Shown in pieces: positions 20,478-34,173 of a DNA stretch of 64,000 nt. Where the stretch lies: the NCBI RefSeq assembly GCF_000003815.2, contig NC_049979.1:32134500-32198499 (forward strand), written 5' to 3'. A model generated the notes under the pieces. It did no database searches, had not been told where the DNA came from, and worked only from the letters and a program-made list of their open reading frames with translations. The DNA is from Branchiostoma floridae (taxonomy: Eukaryota > Chordata > Leptocardii > Amphioxiformes > Branchiostomatidae). A program made the position numbers and the translations under genes. Positions within the stretch are counted from its first letter, which is position 1. Each line of letters starts with the position of its first letter.

Positions 20478-21483
20478 ACCTCCATGAACAAACGGAGGTA
20501 TAGTTTTGTGTGTGTGTGTGTGTGTCTGTGTGTGTGTCTGTCTGTTTGTCTTTCCAGATATTTGTGGTCATCATAACTTAAGAACCTCTTGATGGACTAC
20601 GATGGTATTTGGTATGTGGGTAGGGGTTGGGAAGACGAAGGTCAAGGTCAATTTTGGCCCCCCTGGTGTATGACCTTGGTATTCCAGCGCGACTTCCGGT
20701 TTTGCTATCTTATTGTTCTGAACATGCTATGGTCAAGACTTTTGAGTAAAAGATAGATCTTATGCTCAGGAAAAAAATGACATAAGTTTGGCCCCCTAGC
20801 GTCTAGTTTTGGGATAGCAGGGGCATTTTTGTCAAAAAACTTCTGACGACTATAACTCAAGAAGGGAACAACGGATTTTCATGATTTTGGGTATGTAGGT
20901 ACCTTACACAATGCTGTGCATTTGCATAATCAATGAGAATAATCTATCATAGCATTTTTTTTCAATGTATCTCTTGTCCCGTACGTAATATAGTTCTGAC
21001 ATTTAGGTGATATATAGCTTTTAGTGTCATGACAATGTGGGGCAAGTTTCAGTCCCCTAACATTCAATTGTGGAACTGCAGGGGCGTTTTTGTCAAGACG
21101 CTCCAAGAAGGGTAACTGCAGAAAGGAAAGGCGGATTGCCTGCATTTTAGGTATGCAGGTAGCTTAGGGAAAGATGTTCATAATGATATGCATTTTATGC
21201 AAATAAGGACTTCGATAAATGTAACCCTTGTTAATTATAATCGATGGAACATATACAGATATCAAATATGCAAATGAGGATCGTATTTGCATAATTGATG
21301 CAAAAATTGCAAAATAACCTAATAATTGATGATTTGAATTGGGACATATACTTGTGACATGTGCACTGTACTTTATTCAATGGTGAACAACACAATAAAT
21401 AAATCATGTTAATGTTAAGTCATTTGCATGAAATTCACAAAAGTTCTAAATATTCATGAAGGTATGAGGTCGACGAACTCCAG
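20478..21483 (+). mobile_element. Element E, about 1 kb, in satellite
   Basis: Left end ACCTCCATGAACAAACGGAG, right end CATGAAGGTATGAGGTCG...CTCCAG, so ACCTCCATGAA/TTCATGAAGGT form a short imperfect inverted repeat. No coding capacity. It contains a TG-rich microsatellite, repeated TTTTGTCAAGA and AGGTAGCTTAG segments, and many TTTGCATAAT motifs. Probably a non-autonomous DNA element; the class is unknown. It sits exactly between CCTTATT and TTGTTACTG of a satellite monomer. Confidence 0.75.
20507..20552. repeat. (TG)n microsatellite
   Basis: A TGTGTG tract with a few TC interruptions, part of element E near its left end. Confidence 0.95.
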
Positions 21484-22196
21484 TTGTTACTGTTTTTAAA
21501 AATACACAGGTTCTGAGAGAAAGAAAAAAAACGGAGGATTTAACCAAAATATTTAAACTTACAGACACGGCTTTTAAAAAAAACCCAAAGGTTTCGAGAA
21601 AAAACGGAGTATTTTTTTATATTGCACTTTTAATCTTACAGACACGGCTATTACAAGCACACAGGTTTCAATAGGAAAACAGTGGATTTTCTCCAAGCCT
21701 TACATTTTTTATCGTACAGATACGGCTATTAAAAACTCACAGGTTCCAAGGTAAAAAAAAAAAAAATTCAACAAGCATCTTACAGATACGGCTTTTACAA
21801 ACACACAAGTTCCCCTGAAAAGAATAGGATTTCATTCATACTTTACTATCTTAATCTGACGGTCACGGCTATTACAAACACGCAGGTTAAAAAAAAAGAG
21901 GATTTTCCCCAAACCTTACACTTTACGTCTTTCTGACACGGCTCTTACAAGCAAACATGTTTTGACTAAAAAAAAAAGAAACAGGACTTTCATTACAAAT
22001 TATACTTTACAACTTACAGACAGGGTTTTAAAAACCACACGGGTTCCCAAAAAACGGAGAATTTTATTCAAACATTACACTTTACATCTTAGAGACATGG
22101 CTTTTACAAACAGACAGGTTTCGAATACAAAACAGAGGATTTTCTACAAACCTGAAACTTCACATCTTTCTCACACGACAATTACAAACACACATG
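21484..22196 (+). repeat. Satellite block
   Basis: About nine monomers continuing from the same monomer type that was split by element E (TTGTTACTGTTTTTAAAAA). Ends in ACACATGTTAA next to a family D MITE. Confidence 0.92.
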
Positions 22197-23175
22197 TTAA
22201 AAAAAACTCAAACCACTGTATGGGGTCAAAACTGACCCGTGACGTATATCAAGGTGTGCCATTATGTCAATTCTGGTCGAAAACAAATTTACTTCCAGGA
22301 GTTTGTTAATATATATGTCCTACAACTTCTGACACGTTTTTAACGAGATTGGCTCATTGTTGATTAAGTTATCCTAGAAAGTTCAGGCATGGTCCAGTGG
22401 GGTCAAAACTGACCCTAGCATTTTTTTAAACAAACTTTTGTTACCCACACCTGAACTACTTATTGTAGGATCACGAAATTTTTAGAGAATAATGTTCATG
22501 TAAGCCAAAATTATTGTAAGAACTTTTGTGCCATTATTATGTTATATGACGACATTATGACGTCATCTAGGTAATATCGGCCACCATCTTGGATGTTTAC
22601 TAATGACGTCATCAAATTAGTATAAAATATGAACATTGAGTCGTGAAATTTACGTTGAATTTTATAAGATGTGACAAATAACTGTTATTTGCCAAGAAAG
22701 CATTAAAATTTAAATGTTAAATACAAAATTAGAAAATTTCATAATAAATATGTCTGTTAGAATTCCGCTGCCATGGCAACATAAAAAAAGATGAACATAC
22801 TTTATTTAATAAAATTTTTTGCTATCAACATTTTCTAAAAAAATTCACCAAGTTTGGTGGCCCTAGCATAAGCCATCCAGGCGCTATACGGCATTGAAGT
22901 TGGTACAGGCATAAAAAACCTCCTTCCCTGTCTAAACAGCGTTGGTGCAAAATGTGCTCCTCATGATCTTTTGCATAAATTATGATAATGAGCTAGAAGT
23001 ATTCTCACCTACTCATGTAAGACTGTCCCACATAGATTAATGAAACTATACATAATATACAAATCAGAAAAAGAGTCACACAAAAAACTGTATTTGTACA
23101 AAACGTTTTGGGGTCAGTTTTGACACCATACGGTAATCTATGTCACAAAAAAGGTACGGTGGTTTGAAGGTTTAA
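22197..23175 (+). mobile_element. Family D TTAA MITE in satellite
   Basis: The left end has lost its first bases (CTCAAACCACTGTATGGGG). The right end is GTACGGTGGTTTGAAGG-TTTAA. The subterminal hairpin GGGGTCAAAACTGACCC appears near the left end and again near 22410. The RFX-like site has one change (GCTGCCATGGCAAC near 22768). AATGACGTCATCAA and CCATCTTGGAT are present. The right flank continues as satellite ACCAAACATTAGAC. Confidence 0.88.
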
Positions 23176-26100
23176 CCAAACATTAGACTTTTAATCTTAA
23201 AGACAAGGGTTCGAAAAACCAAACAAGTTTCGAGAAAAAACGGATAATTTTGTTTTTAACATTCCACTTTAATTTTTAAAGACAGGATCAAAAAGAAAAA
23301 CAGTGTATTTTTTGGAATTTTTACATTTTCCATCTTACAGACACGTATATTACAAACACACAGATTCCGAGAAAAAAAGGATTTCTGTCGAAACAATACA
23401 CTTAACGTCTTTCTGACAAGGCTATTGAAAGCAAACATATTTTGAAAAAAAAAAAACAGGATTTTCATTACAAATTATACTTTAAATTTTACAGAAAATG
23501 GTTTTAAAAGCCACACAGGTTCCCTCAAAAACGGAGGATTTTATTCAAACATTACACTTTACATCTTACAGACACGGCTTTTACAAACGCACAGGTTCCG
23601 GAAACAAAACAGAGGATTTTTTCAAACCTTAAACTTCATATCTTTCTCACACGGTTATTACAAACACACAGGTTTAAAAAAAACGGAGGATTTACACCAA
23701 CCGTAAGACTTTTAATCTTACAGACAAGGGTTTGAAAGACCAAACAGGTTCCGAGAAAAAACGGAGGATTTTATTTTGTAAACTGCACTTTTAATCTTAA
23801 AGACACGTCTATAACGAACACACAGGATCAAAGAGAAACACGGTGGGTTTTCTTCAAACTTTACATTTTCCATTTTACAGACACGTATATTACAAACACA
23901 CAGATTCCGAGAAAAAAAAGGATTTTGTCCAAACACTACACTTAACATTCAACAGACATGGCTATTACAAAAAGACAATCTGGGAGAAAAGAATAGCATT
24001 TTTCCCAACCTTACAATTTACACTTTCAGACACGGGCATTAAAAGCCCACAAGCTGGAAGAAAAAAAAAGGATTTTTTCCAAACATTGCATCGTACATCT
24101 TACGGTCACGGTTTTTACAAGTACACAGGTTCTGAGAAAAAAAAACGGAGGATTTAATTTTTCTTTTAAACTCAACAAACATCGTACAGACACGGCTTTT
24201 ACAAACACACAAGTTTCCCTGAACAAAATTTGATTTCATTCATACATTTTTGTTTTAATCTGACGGTCACGGCTATTACAAACACGCAGGTTAAAAAAAT
24301 GGAGGATTTTTCCCTAAAACCTTACACTTAACGTATTTCTGACACGGCTATTAAAAGCAAACATGTTTTAAGAAAGAAAAAAACTAGATTTTCATTACAA
24401 AATATACTTCAAATCTTACAGACACGGGTTTTAAAAACTTCACAGGTCCCCCCTCCCCCCGAAAAAAAGGGGGCTTTTATTCAAACCTTTAACTTCATAT
24501 CTTTCTAACACGGTTTTTACAAATACACAGGTTAATAAAAACGGAGGATATAAACGAAACGTTAGACTTTAAATCTTACAGAAAAGGGTTTGAAATACTA
24601 AACAAGCTCCGAGAAAAACGGAGGAATTTTTTTTTTTAACATTGCACTTTTAATCTTAAAGACACGGCTATAACAAACACACAGGATCAAAGAGAAACAC
24701 ATTGGGTTTTGTTCAAACTTTACATTTTCCATTTTACAGACACGTATATTACAAAAACACAAATTCCGAGAAAAAAAGATTTTCTCCAAACACTACACTT
24801 AACATTAAACAGACATGGCTATTACTTAAGAACAGTCTGGGAGAAAAGGATAGGATTTTTTCCAACCTAACAATTTACACTTTCAGACACGACCATTACA
24901 AAACCACAGGCTCGGAGAAAAAAAAGACTTTCTCCAAACCTTGCATCGTACATCTTACTGTCACGGTTTTTACAAATACACAGGTACTAAGAAAAAAAAT
25001 GAGGATTTAACCCTAATATTTAATCTTACAGACACGGCACGGCATTTAAAGAACGCAATGGTTTCGAGAAAAAAAACGGAGGATTTTTTTTTCAATATTG
25101 CACTACTAATCTTACAGACACAACTATAACAAACACACTGGATCAAAGAGAAAAAACAGTGGACTTTCTCCAAACCTTACAATTTCATCGTGCAGATACG
25201 GCTATAACAAACTCACAGGTTCCAAGGTAAAAAAAAAAAAAATCAACAAACATCTTACAGACACGGCTTTTACAAACACACAAGTTCCACTGAAAAAAAT
25301 AGGATTCCATTCATACTTAAATGTTTTAATCTGACGGTCACGGCTATTTCAAACACACATGTTTAAAAAAAAGTAGGATTTTTCCCAAACCTTACACTTT
25401 ACACTTAACGTCTTTCTGACACGGCTATTAAAAGCAACATGTTTTGAGAAAAAAAAAAGGATTTTCATTACAAATTATGCTTTAAATCTTACAGACAATG
25501 GTTTTAAAAACCACACAGGTTCCACAAAAAACGGAAGATTTTATTTAAAGATTACACTTTACATCTTACAGACACGGATTTTACAAACACACTGGTTCCT
25601 GAAACAAACAGAGGATTTTCTCCAAACCTTTAACTTCCTATCTTTCTCACACGGTTATTACAAACAAACAGGTTAAAAAAACCGAAGGATTTAAACCAAA
25701 CGTTAGACCTTTAATCTTGCAGACATGTGTTTGAAGGACGAAACAGGTTTTAAAAAAAACGGAGGATTTTTTTTTTTAACATTGCACTTTTAATCTTACA
25801 GACACGTCTATAACAAACACACAGGATCAAGGAGAAACACAGTGGGTTTTCTACAAACTTTAGACACACAGGATCGGAGAAAAAAAAAAGGAGGATTTTC
25901 TCCAAACATTGTACTTTACATCTTGCAGCCACGGCTTTTACCTACACATAGGCTCCGAAAAAGACCCGGAGGATTTTCTTCGAAGCATACATTTAACATC
26001 TTACAGACACAGCTATTACAAACACACAGTTTAAGAGAGAAGAAAACGGACAATTTTGTCCAAACACTACACTTAACATCTTACAAACACGGCTTTTACA

Positions 26101-27662
26101 AACACACAAGTTCCCCTGAAAAAATAGTATTTCATTGATACTTAACTGTTTTAGTCTGACAGTCACGGCTATTACAATTAAACACCGAGTTAAAAAAGGA
26201 GGATTTTTCCCAAACCTTACACTTTACGTCTTTCTGACACGGCTCTAACAGGCAAACATGTTTTGAGAAAAAAAGGACTTCCATCACAACTTATACTTTA
26301 CATCTTAGAGACAAGGGTTTTAAAAACCACACAGGTTCCCCCAAAACGGAGGATTATAAATCAAACAGAACACTTTACATTTTACAGACACGGCTTTTAC
26401 AAACACACAGGTTCCGAATACAAACCCGAGGATTTTCTCCAAACCTTAAACTTCACATCTTTCTCACATGGTTATTACTAACACACAGGTTAAAAAAAAC
26501 GGTGGATTTAAACCATTTTTGACTTTTGATCTTACAAACAAGGTTTCGAACAACCAAGAAGGTTTCGAGAAAAAACGGAGAATTTTTTTTTTTTTTTAAC
26601 ATTGCTGATTTATTTTTACAGACAGAGCTATAACAAACACATAGGCTGGAAAAAAAAACCAGAGCATTTTCTCAAAACCTGGCACATAACATCTTACAGA
26701 CACGGCTAGTACAAACACACCGGCTTAAGAAAAAAACAGAAGGTTTTCTCCAAATCTTGCATCATATACCTTATTGTCACGGTTTTTACAAATACACAGG
26801 TTCTGAGAAAAAAACGGAGGATTTAACCCAAATATTTAAACTTACAGACACGGCTATTAAAAAAAACGCAAAGGTTCCGAGAAAAAACGGAGTATTTTTT
26901 TTTTTTATATTGCACTTTTAATCTTACAGACACGGCTATTACAAGCACACAGGCTTCAAGAGGAAAACAGTGGATTTTCTCCAAACCTTACATTTTTTAT
27001 CGTACAGATACGGCTTTTACAAAATCACAGGTTGCAAGGTAAAAAAAAAAAATAAAAAAATCAACAAACATCTTACAGCAAGGCTTTTACAAACACACAA
27101 GTTCCCCTGAAAAGAATAGCAATTCATTCATACTTAACTGTTTTAATCTGATGGTCACGGCTATTTCAAACACGCAGGTTAAAAAAAAGGAGGATTTTTT
27201 CCCAAACCTTACACTTAACATCTTTTTGACACGGCTATTAAAAGCAAACATGTTTTGAGAAAAAAAAAACAGGCTTTTCATTACAAATTATACTTTAGAT
27301 CTTACAGACACGGCTTTTACAAACACACAAGTTCCCCCGAAAAAAATAGTATTACATTTATATTTAACTGTTTCAATCTGACGGTCACGGCTATAACAAT
27401 TAAACACACAAGTTAAAAAAAGGAGGATTTTTCCCAAATCTTACACTTTCTGACACGGCTCTTACAAGCAAACATGTTTGCAGAAAAAGAGGACTTTTAT
27501 TACAACTTATTCTTTACATCTTAAAGACAAGGGTTTTAAAAACCACACAGGTTCCCCCAAAACGGAGGATTTATTCAAACATAACACTTTACATTTTACA
27601 GACATGGCTTTTACAAACACACAGGTTCCGAATACAAAACAGAGGATTTTCTCCAAACCTTA
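23176..27662 (+). repeat. Satellite block with higher-order structure
   Basis: About 57 monomers. Distinct monomer types recur in the same order: one with CACGTATATTACAAACACAC, followed by one with ACAGACATGGCTATTAC, one with TCAGACACGGCCATTAC, one with CATCTTACTGTCACGG, and so on. Recurrence of the GTATATT monomer near 23345, 23886 and 24755 shows incomplete higher-order units. Long ORFs on both strands result from a period divisible by three. Confidence 0.92.
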
Positions 27663-28440
27663 AAGACCAGCCAAGTGTGCCCTGGGCAAAGCACTAAGGA
27701 AGTACTCCCTACTGTGACCATCCCAGCAGCTAGAGTGGTGAATTGACCCCTATAAATACATGAACTAATAAACATCCCAGACTGTCTACACGCTGGAAAC
27801 AAAGGCAGGGACAGATTAGCATAAAATACTGGTCAAAAATTCAAATATTTTTCTCTACTGGTTTTCAAGGAAACACTATCAAACCCTGCAGAATGATCCA
27901 GATAGTTGTAACAAAGTTACATAATCGAGGTCCTAATAACTTTCAAATATTGGGAAACCAACCTTGTGTTCAAATTGAAACTTTCAACTCTGCTCTGCCA
28001 ACTTTGTATCAAAGTGTTTTTTTGTATCTACAACACATAATTGCAACTTGAAAATCTTCCTTATAACTGAATTAGCTCTGATATTTATGTGTCTAGAAAT
28101 ATGGCTAATAATGTGGTGTATGTTTGTAAGTGTACCAACAGGGGCTATGTAGACTGTACATGTAACTGTCAGTTATGTCTCATAGTACCGAGTAAGACAA
28201 GCCAGCATTTTCATTGCTTTATTTTCTGGGTTAGGTGAAGCTTTATGTATAATCATACTTCAATACCTTATGTAGTATCCTAATATCAAAATTGAATTGA
28301 AAATTAATTTGTGTTGGTCAGCGGTCTCAGCCAGCCTTCCCCGATGTGAACTCCACCACAGTCAACAGAAGACTGAGCTCTAGTAGTTTACGTTAACCGA
28401 ATTTATTGGGTGGTTTTATAGTAAGGGGTTGGTCTTTAAA
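27663..28440. other. Non-satellite insert with SINE-like piece
   Basis: About 780 bp of unique-looking sequence within the array. Its start has GTGCCCTGGGCAAAGCACTA, which resembles the GGCAAAGCACT-type core seen in the SINE at 62108-62345, so a SINE fragment is possible. The rest shows no gene, and no clear terminal repeats were found. Satellite resumes at CATCTTTCTCACACGG. Confidence 0.5.
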
Positions 28441-28734
28441 CATCTTTCTCACACGGCTATTACAAACACACATGTTTAAAAAAAAACGGAGGATTTAAAC
28501 CAAACATTTGACTTTTGATCTTACAGACAAGGTTTTGAAAAACCCAAAAAGGTTTCGAGAAAAAACGGAGAATTTTTTTAAACATTGCTATTTTATTTTT
28601 ACAGACATGGCTATAACAAACACATAGGCTGAAGAAAAACAGAGCATTTTCTCAAAACCTCGCACTTAACATCTTACAGACATGGCTCTTAAAAACACAC
28701 CGGGCTAATAAAAAACAGAGGATTTTCTCCAAAT
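28441..28734 (+). repeat. Satellite block left of the gap
   Basis: Forward-oriented monomers up to the run of N. The monomer order (CTTTCTCACACGG, then TTACAGACAAGG) matches that near 37795-37890. Confidence 0.92.
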
Positions 28735-28834
28735 NNNNNNNNNNNNNNNNNNNNNNNNNNNNNNNNNNNNNNNNNNNNNNNNNNNNNNNNNNNNNNNNNN
28801 NNNNNNNNNNNNNNNNNNNNNNNNNNNNNNNNNN
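28735..28834. other. Assembly gap, 100 N
   Basis: Exactly 100 N inside satellite. The round number suggests a scaffold gap of unknown true size, so the array length given here is a minimum. Confidence 0.99.
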
Positions 28835-29772
28835 GAAACAAGTTCCGAAAAAACGGAGGATTTTTTTTATTTAACATTGCACTTTTAATCTTAAACACAC
28901 GGCTATAACATACACACAGGATCAGGGAGAAACACAATGGGTTTTCTTCAAACTTTACATTTTCCATTTTACAGACACGTATATTACAAACATACAGATT
29001 CCGAGAAAAAAAAAGGATTTTGTCCAAACACTACACTCAACATTAAACAGACATGGCTATTACAAAAGAACAGTCTGGGAGAAAAGATTAGGATATTTTC
29101 CAACCTTACAATTTACACTTTCAGACACGGCCATTACAAACCCACAGGCTCGGAGAAAAAAGCCTTTTTCCAAACCTTGCATCGTAAATCTTACTGTCAC
29201 GGTTTTTACAAATACACAGGTACTAAGAAAAAAAAATTGAGGATTTCACCCTAATATTTAATCTTACAGACACGGCATTTAAAGAACACATGGTTTCGAG
29301 AAAATAAACGGAGGATTTTTTTTTCAATATTGCACTACTAATCTCACAAACACTGCTATAACAAACACACAGGATCAAAGGGAAAAAAAAGTGGACTTTC
29401 TCCAAACCTTACATTTTTATCGTACAGATACGGCCATTAAGAACTCACAGGTTCCAAGGTAAAAAAAAAAAATCAACAAACATCTTACAGACACGGCTTT
29501 TACAAACACACAAGTTCCCCTACAAAAAATAGGATTTCATTCATACTTTACTGTTTTAATAGGACGGTCAGGGCTATTACAAACACACAAGTTTAAAAAA
29601 GGATGATTTTTCCCAAACCTTACACTTTACGTCTTTCTGACACGGCTCTTACAAGCAAACATGTTTTGAGAAAAAAAAAAAAAAACAGGAATTTCATTAC
29701 AACTTATATTTTACATCTTACAGACAAGGGTTTTAAAAACCACACGGGTTCCCCAGAAATGGAAAATGTTAT
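28835..29772 (+). repeat. Satellite block right of the gap
   Basis: About 12 monomers. It includes the ordered series GTATATT, ACATGGC, CGGCCATT, CTGTCACGG that also occurs at 39900-40250 with very few differences, showing recent duplication within the array. Confidence 0.92.
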
Positions 29773-30692
29773 GTAACCCTATCCAGACCGGGGGGGGGGG
29801 GGCTAAAAGTGCCCGCGCCAACTTTGACGTCGTATAACTGCCGAACGACGTGTGCTAGGACTACGAAACTTGGTGACTTTTTCTAAAATGTTGTTGGCAA
29901 CATTTTTAGAAAAAAATTTGGTTGTGATTTTTGTGTTGCCATGGCAACGGGTTTATGACAGGCATATTTTACCAAATTTACTAATTTCAGTTTGAATTAT
30001 GGGATTTCATAGTTTTATTGCTAAACCAAACTTGTTTATCTATATCATTAAGATCCTGTGTAATTCTAGGTTACATTTCCAATTAATTATTCACAATTTA
30101 TGATAATTTGATGATGTCATGGGTCAAAATCCAAGATGGCGGACAATGCATTTTTCAACGATAAATACATGTTTTTTTTTTATTTAAATTCCGTCAAAAT
30201 CTGTTATTTTCTTACAGAACACAATCATTTGAACCTTTCTAGTCAAGTTCCATTGGGTTTTGGGGTTATATGTGGAAAAAATCGCATTTTAGAAAATTCA
30301 AGCTTGTCGATCCAAGATGGCGGACAAATGACGTCATTGTCTGACGTCATATTGGCGTCCGTGTCATCGTCATTGGCAACAAAAGACTTGGCAGACTTAG
30401 ACAACAATACGATAATCTTTATAGTCATCTTTTTTTTTAATACCTTTAAGTATTGCGGCAATTTCATATGTAGACGATTTTAGCCTAAAATATGACATTA
30501 TGACGTCTTAATTACGTCATATTACGTCATACTGACACCAAACTTACAGAAAATATAAAAATTCACTAGTACATCATCCCCTCTAAATTTGGTGATCGTA
30601 ACCCAAACCGTTTTGAAATTACGAAGGGTGGGTCAAAAGACCCCCCCCCCCGTCCCAGGTAGCCCAAAAAAGCCCGGTCTGGACAGGGTTAA
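29773..30692 (+). mobile_element. TTAA MITE, family B/C, complete, in satellite
   Basis: GTAA-CCCTATCCAGACCGGGG (first T of TTAA mutated) to CCGGTCTGGACAGGG-TTAA. The exact GTTGCCATGGCAAC is at 29935-29948, CCAAGATGGCGGAC occurs at two places (near 30130 and 30315), and ATGACGTCATTG followed by CTGACGTCAT is near 30330. The flanks rejoin into a satellite monomer (TTATG-TTAA-ACATCACAC). No transposase reading frame. Confidence 0.9.
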
Positions 30693-31952
30693 ACATCACA
30701 CTTTACATCTTAGAGACACGGCTTTTACAAACACACAGGTTCCGGAAACAAAACAGAGGATTTTCTCCAAACCTTAAACTTGATATCTTCCTTATACGGT
30801 TATTACAAACCAGAGGTTTAAAAACAACGGAGGATTTAAACCAAACGTTAGACTTTTAATCTTACAGACGAGGGTTTGAAAGACCAAACAGGTTCCGAGA
30901 AACAAGTTCCGAGAAAAACGGATGATTTTTTTTTTTAACATTGCACTTTTAATCTTAAAGACACGACTTTAACAAACACACAGGATCAAAGAGAAACACA
31001 GTGGGTTTTCTTCAAACTTAACATTTTCCATTTTACAGACACGTTTATTACAAAGACACAGATTCCGAGAAAAAAAAAGAAATTGTCCAAACACTGTACT
31101 TAACATTAAACAGACATGGCTATTACAAAAGAACAGTATGTGAGAAAAGAATAGGATTTCTTCCAACCTTACAATTGACACTTTCAGAAACGGCCATAAC
31201 AAACCCACAGGCTCGGAGAAAAAAAAGACTTTCTCCAAACCTTGCATCGTACATCTTACTGTCACGTTTTTACAAATACACTAGGTACTAAGAAAAAACG
31301 GAGGATTTTACCCTAATATTTAATCTTACAGACACGGCATTTAGAAAGCAATGGTTTCGAGAAAGAAAACGGAGGATTTTTTTTCCATATTGCTTACAGA
31401 CACGGCTATAACAAACACACAGGATCAAAGAGAAGAAACAGTGGACTTTCTCCAAACCTTACATTTTTATCGGACAGATAGGGCTATAACAAACTAACAG
31501 GTTCCAAGGTAAAAACAAAATTTAACAAACATCTTACAAACACGGCTCTTAAAAACACATGAGTTCCCCTGAAAAAATTGGATTTCATTCATACTTAAAT
31601 GTTTTAATTTGACGGTCACGGCTATTTCAAACACACGTGTTAAAAAAAAGTAGGATATTTCAAAAACCATATACTTTACACTTTACGTATTTCTGACACG
31701 GCTATTAAAAGCAAACATGTTTGAGAAACAAAAGGATTTTCATTACAAATTATGCTTTAAATCTTACAGACAAGGGTTTTAAAAACCACAGAGGTTCCCA
31801 AAAAACCGGAACGGAGGATTTTGTTTAAACATTACACTTTACATCTTACAGACACGGCTTTTACAAACACACAGTTTTCGGAAACAGAGGATTTTCTCCA
31901 AACCTTAAACTTCATATCTTTCTCACATGTTTATTACAAACACACAGCTTTA
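30693..31952 (+). repeat. Satellite block
   Basis: About 16 monomers, covering close to one complete higher-order unit, from TTTACATCTTAGAGACACGG to CACACAGCTTTAA, where a reversed family A element begins. Confidence 0.92.
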
Positions 31953-33606
31953 ATATAACTCGTGAACGGCTAGTGCTGAAGCTACGAAACTTAGTAATTT
32001 ATCACAAAATATTAGTAGCAAAATTTTTGTGTCAATAAAGTAAATTTATCATTTTTTGGGGTTGCCATGGCTACGGAATTATGACAGGCATTTTGTTTGC
32101 CAAAAATTGCCAATTTCAATTTAAACAAGGTTTTCTTGGTAAAGTACACATGTTTCCTTACAACAATTAAATTCTATGAAATTCAATGTAATTTTCATGA
32201 TTCAAAATTTATAATTTATGCTAATTTTAAGACGTCATCGAAGATGGCCGCCCTTATTAGCTAAATTACGTCATAATGTCGTTATATTACATGGTGATGA
32301 CACAAAGGTTTTTGTGAGGATTTAGTTTCACATGTTTATTATCTTCTGAAAGTTTGGTGGTCATACAATAAGTACTTAAGGAGTTAGTCTCAAAAGTTTG
32401 TTTTAAAAACTGCACTTTTTTGCTGGGGTCCGTTTGGACCCCAGACGGACTGAACCCAGACTTTCTTTATAGTTTCCACAGTATTGTACCAATCTTTGTA
32501 AAAACTTAGGAGAAAATATAGCAGATATTGACCGACAAAGTCACGGAAGGATTTTTCCCTCATATTAAAAGTGTTTAACCCTCAAACCACCGTAGCTTTT
32601 TTGTGACGTAGATTACCGTATGGGGTCAAAACTGACCCCAAAGCGTTTTATACAAATACAGTTTTTTTTGGTGAATCTTTTTGTGATTTGTGTATATGTA
32701 TAGTTTCATTAATCTATGTGGGACAGTCTGACATGATTAGGTGAGAATACTTTTAGCTCATTATCATAATTTATGCAAACGATCACGAGGACCACATTTT
32801 GCACCAACGCTATTCCGACCGGGAATGAGGTTTTTGATGCCTGTACCAGCTTCAATGCCATATAGCGCCTGAATGGCTTATGCTAAGGCCACCAAACTTG
32901 GTAACCTTTTAGAAAATGTTAATAGCAAACATTTTCAGTGAACAAAGTATGTTCATCATTTTTTATGTTGCCATGGCAACGGAATTCTGACAGACATATT
33001 CATTACGAAATTTTCTAATTTTGTATTAAACATTTAAATTTTAAGGTTTTCTTGGCAAATAACAATTGTTTATCACATCTTATAAAATTCAACATACATT
33101 TTAGGACTCATATTTATAACTTATGCTAATTCGATGACGTCATCAGTCAAAATCCAAGATGGCGGCCGATATTACCTAGATGACGTCATAATGTCGTCAT
33201 ATGACATGATAATGGCACAAAAGTTGTTACAATAATTTTGGCCTACGTCTACATCATTATCTGAAAATTTCGTGATCCTACGATAAGTACTTTAGGAGTT
33301 GGTCGCAAAAGTTTGTTAAAAAAATGCTGGGGTCAGTTTTGACCCCACTGGACCATGCATAAACTTTCGAGGATAACTTAATCAACAATGAGTCAATCTC
33401 GGTTAAAACGTATAAGAAGTTATAGGACAGATGTACAAGCAAACTCCAGGAAGTAAATTTGTTTTCGACCAGAAATGACATAATGGCACACATTGATATA
33501 CGCCTGGGGTCAGTTTTGACCCCATACGGTGGTTTGAGGGTTAAACGGCACAACAAAATTTACGCCTGGGGTCCAAATGGACCCCACTCGGTTGTTTGAG
33601 GGTTAA
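31953..33606 (-). mobile_element. Family A TTAA MITE, reversed, split by a family D MITE
   Basis: The right end reads CCGAGTGGGGTCCATTTGGA on the minus strand, ending at TTAA 33603-33606. The left part is truncated at about 31953. It is interrupted at 32575 by a complete family D copy. The pre-insertion sequence GTGTTTAAACGGCAC matches ATGTTTAAATGG-type sequence in other family A copies. A hairpin lies near 32424. The RFX-like site has one change (GTTGCCATGGCTAC near 32063). Confidence 0.88.
32575..33544 (+). mobile_element. Family D TTAA MITE, best copy, nested in family A
   Basis: TTAA-CCCTCAAACCACCGTAGC to CATACGGTGGTTTGAGGG-TTAA, 970 bp, with perfect TTAA duplication. Hairpins GGGGTCA-AAAC-TGACCCC (32622-32639) and GGGGTCA-GTTT-TGACCCC (33329-33346 and 33506-33523). 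The exact GTTGCCATGGCAAC is at 32967-32980, GATGACGTCATCAG near 33135, and CCAAGATGGCGGCC near 33152. No transposase gene. Confidence 0.93.
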
Positions 33607-33806
33607 TCTTACAGACACGGCTATATCAAACACACAGGATCAATGAGAAACACAGTGGGTTTTCTAAAAACCCACAGGCCCCGAGAAAAAAAGGAGAATT
33701 TTCTCTAAACCTTGTACTTTACATCTTGCAGACAGGGCTTTTACCTACACATAGGCTCCGAAAAAGACCCGGAGGATTTTGTCCGAAGCATACATTTTAC
33801 ATATTC
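33607..33806 (+). repeat. Short satellite block
   Basis: About 2.5 monomers between the reversed family A MITE and LINE 3. Confidence 0.9.
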
Positions 33807-34173
33807 TGTTTTTATATGTTTAAAGACGCTATAACATCCCGAAGTTGTCTTTAAACACCTTATGATTGTCTGTGTCGAAATACAAACCCATCTTGGCTGG
33901 CGTTACCCGACTTTATCTTCGGACTGTTCACACATTCTGTGGCTACTTGGACTAAACAATTGCGTCTCGGGGGCATCTGCAGTATACCGCCGACTTCATC
34001 CGGAGTCTAAAGACTACCAAACCCCCAATGGATATTCATCTAAAAGAGCAGCTCAGTCATCTAGGCCTGCACTGACGGAGTCGGCCACGAGGATGCCGTG
34101 CCGGTAAGAACTCCAAACGCTCTATTCCCAGTTTCCCACCATTGTAGGACATAGACCGAGCCATTTTGCACCG

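Noticed and set aside
23176-27662. CRISPR-like regularly spaced repeats
   Set aside because: Monomers abut as a diverged tandem satellite. There are no identical repeats with unique spacers, and the genome is eukaryotic.
28689-29027. 112-codon minus ORF across the gap
   Set aside because: It reads through 100 N and is satellite sequence.
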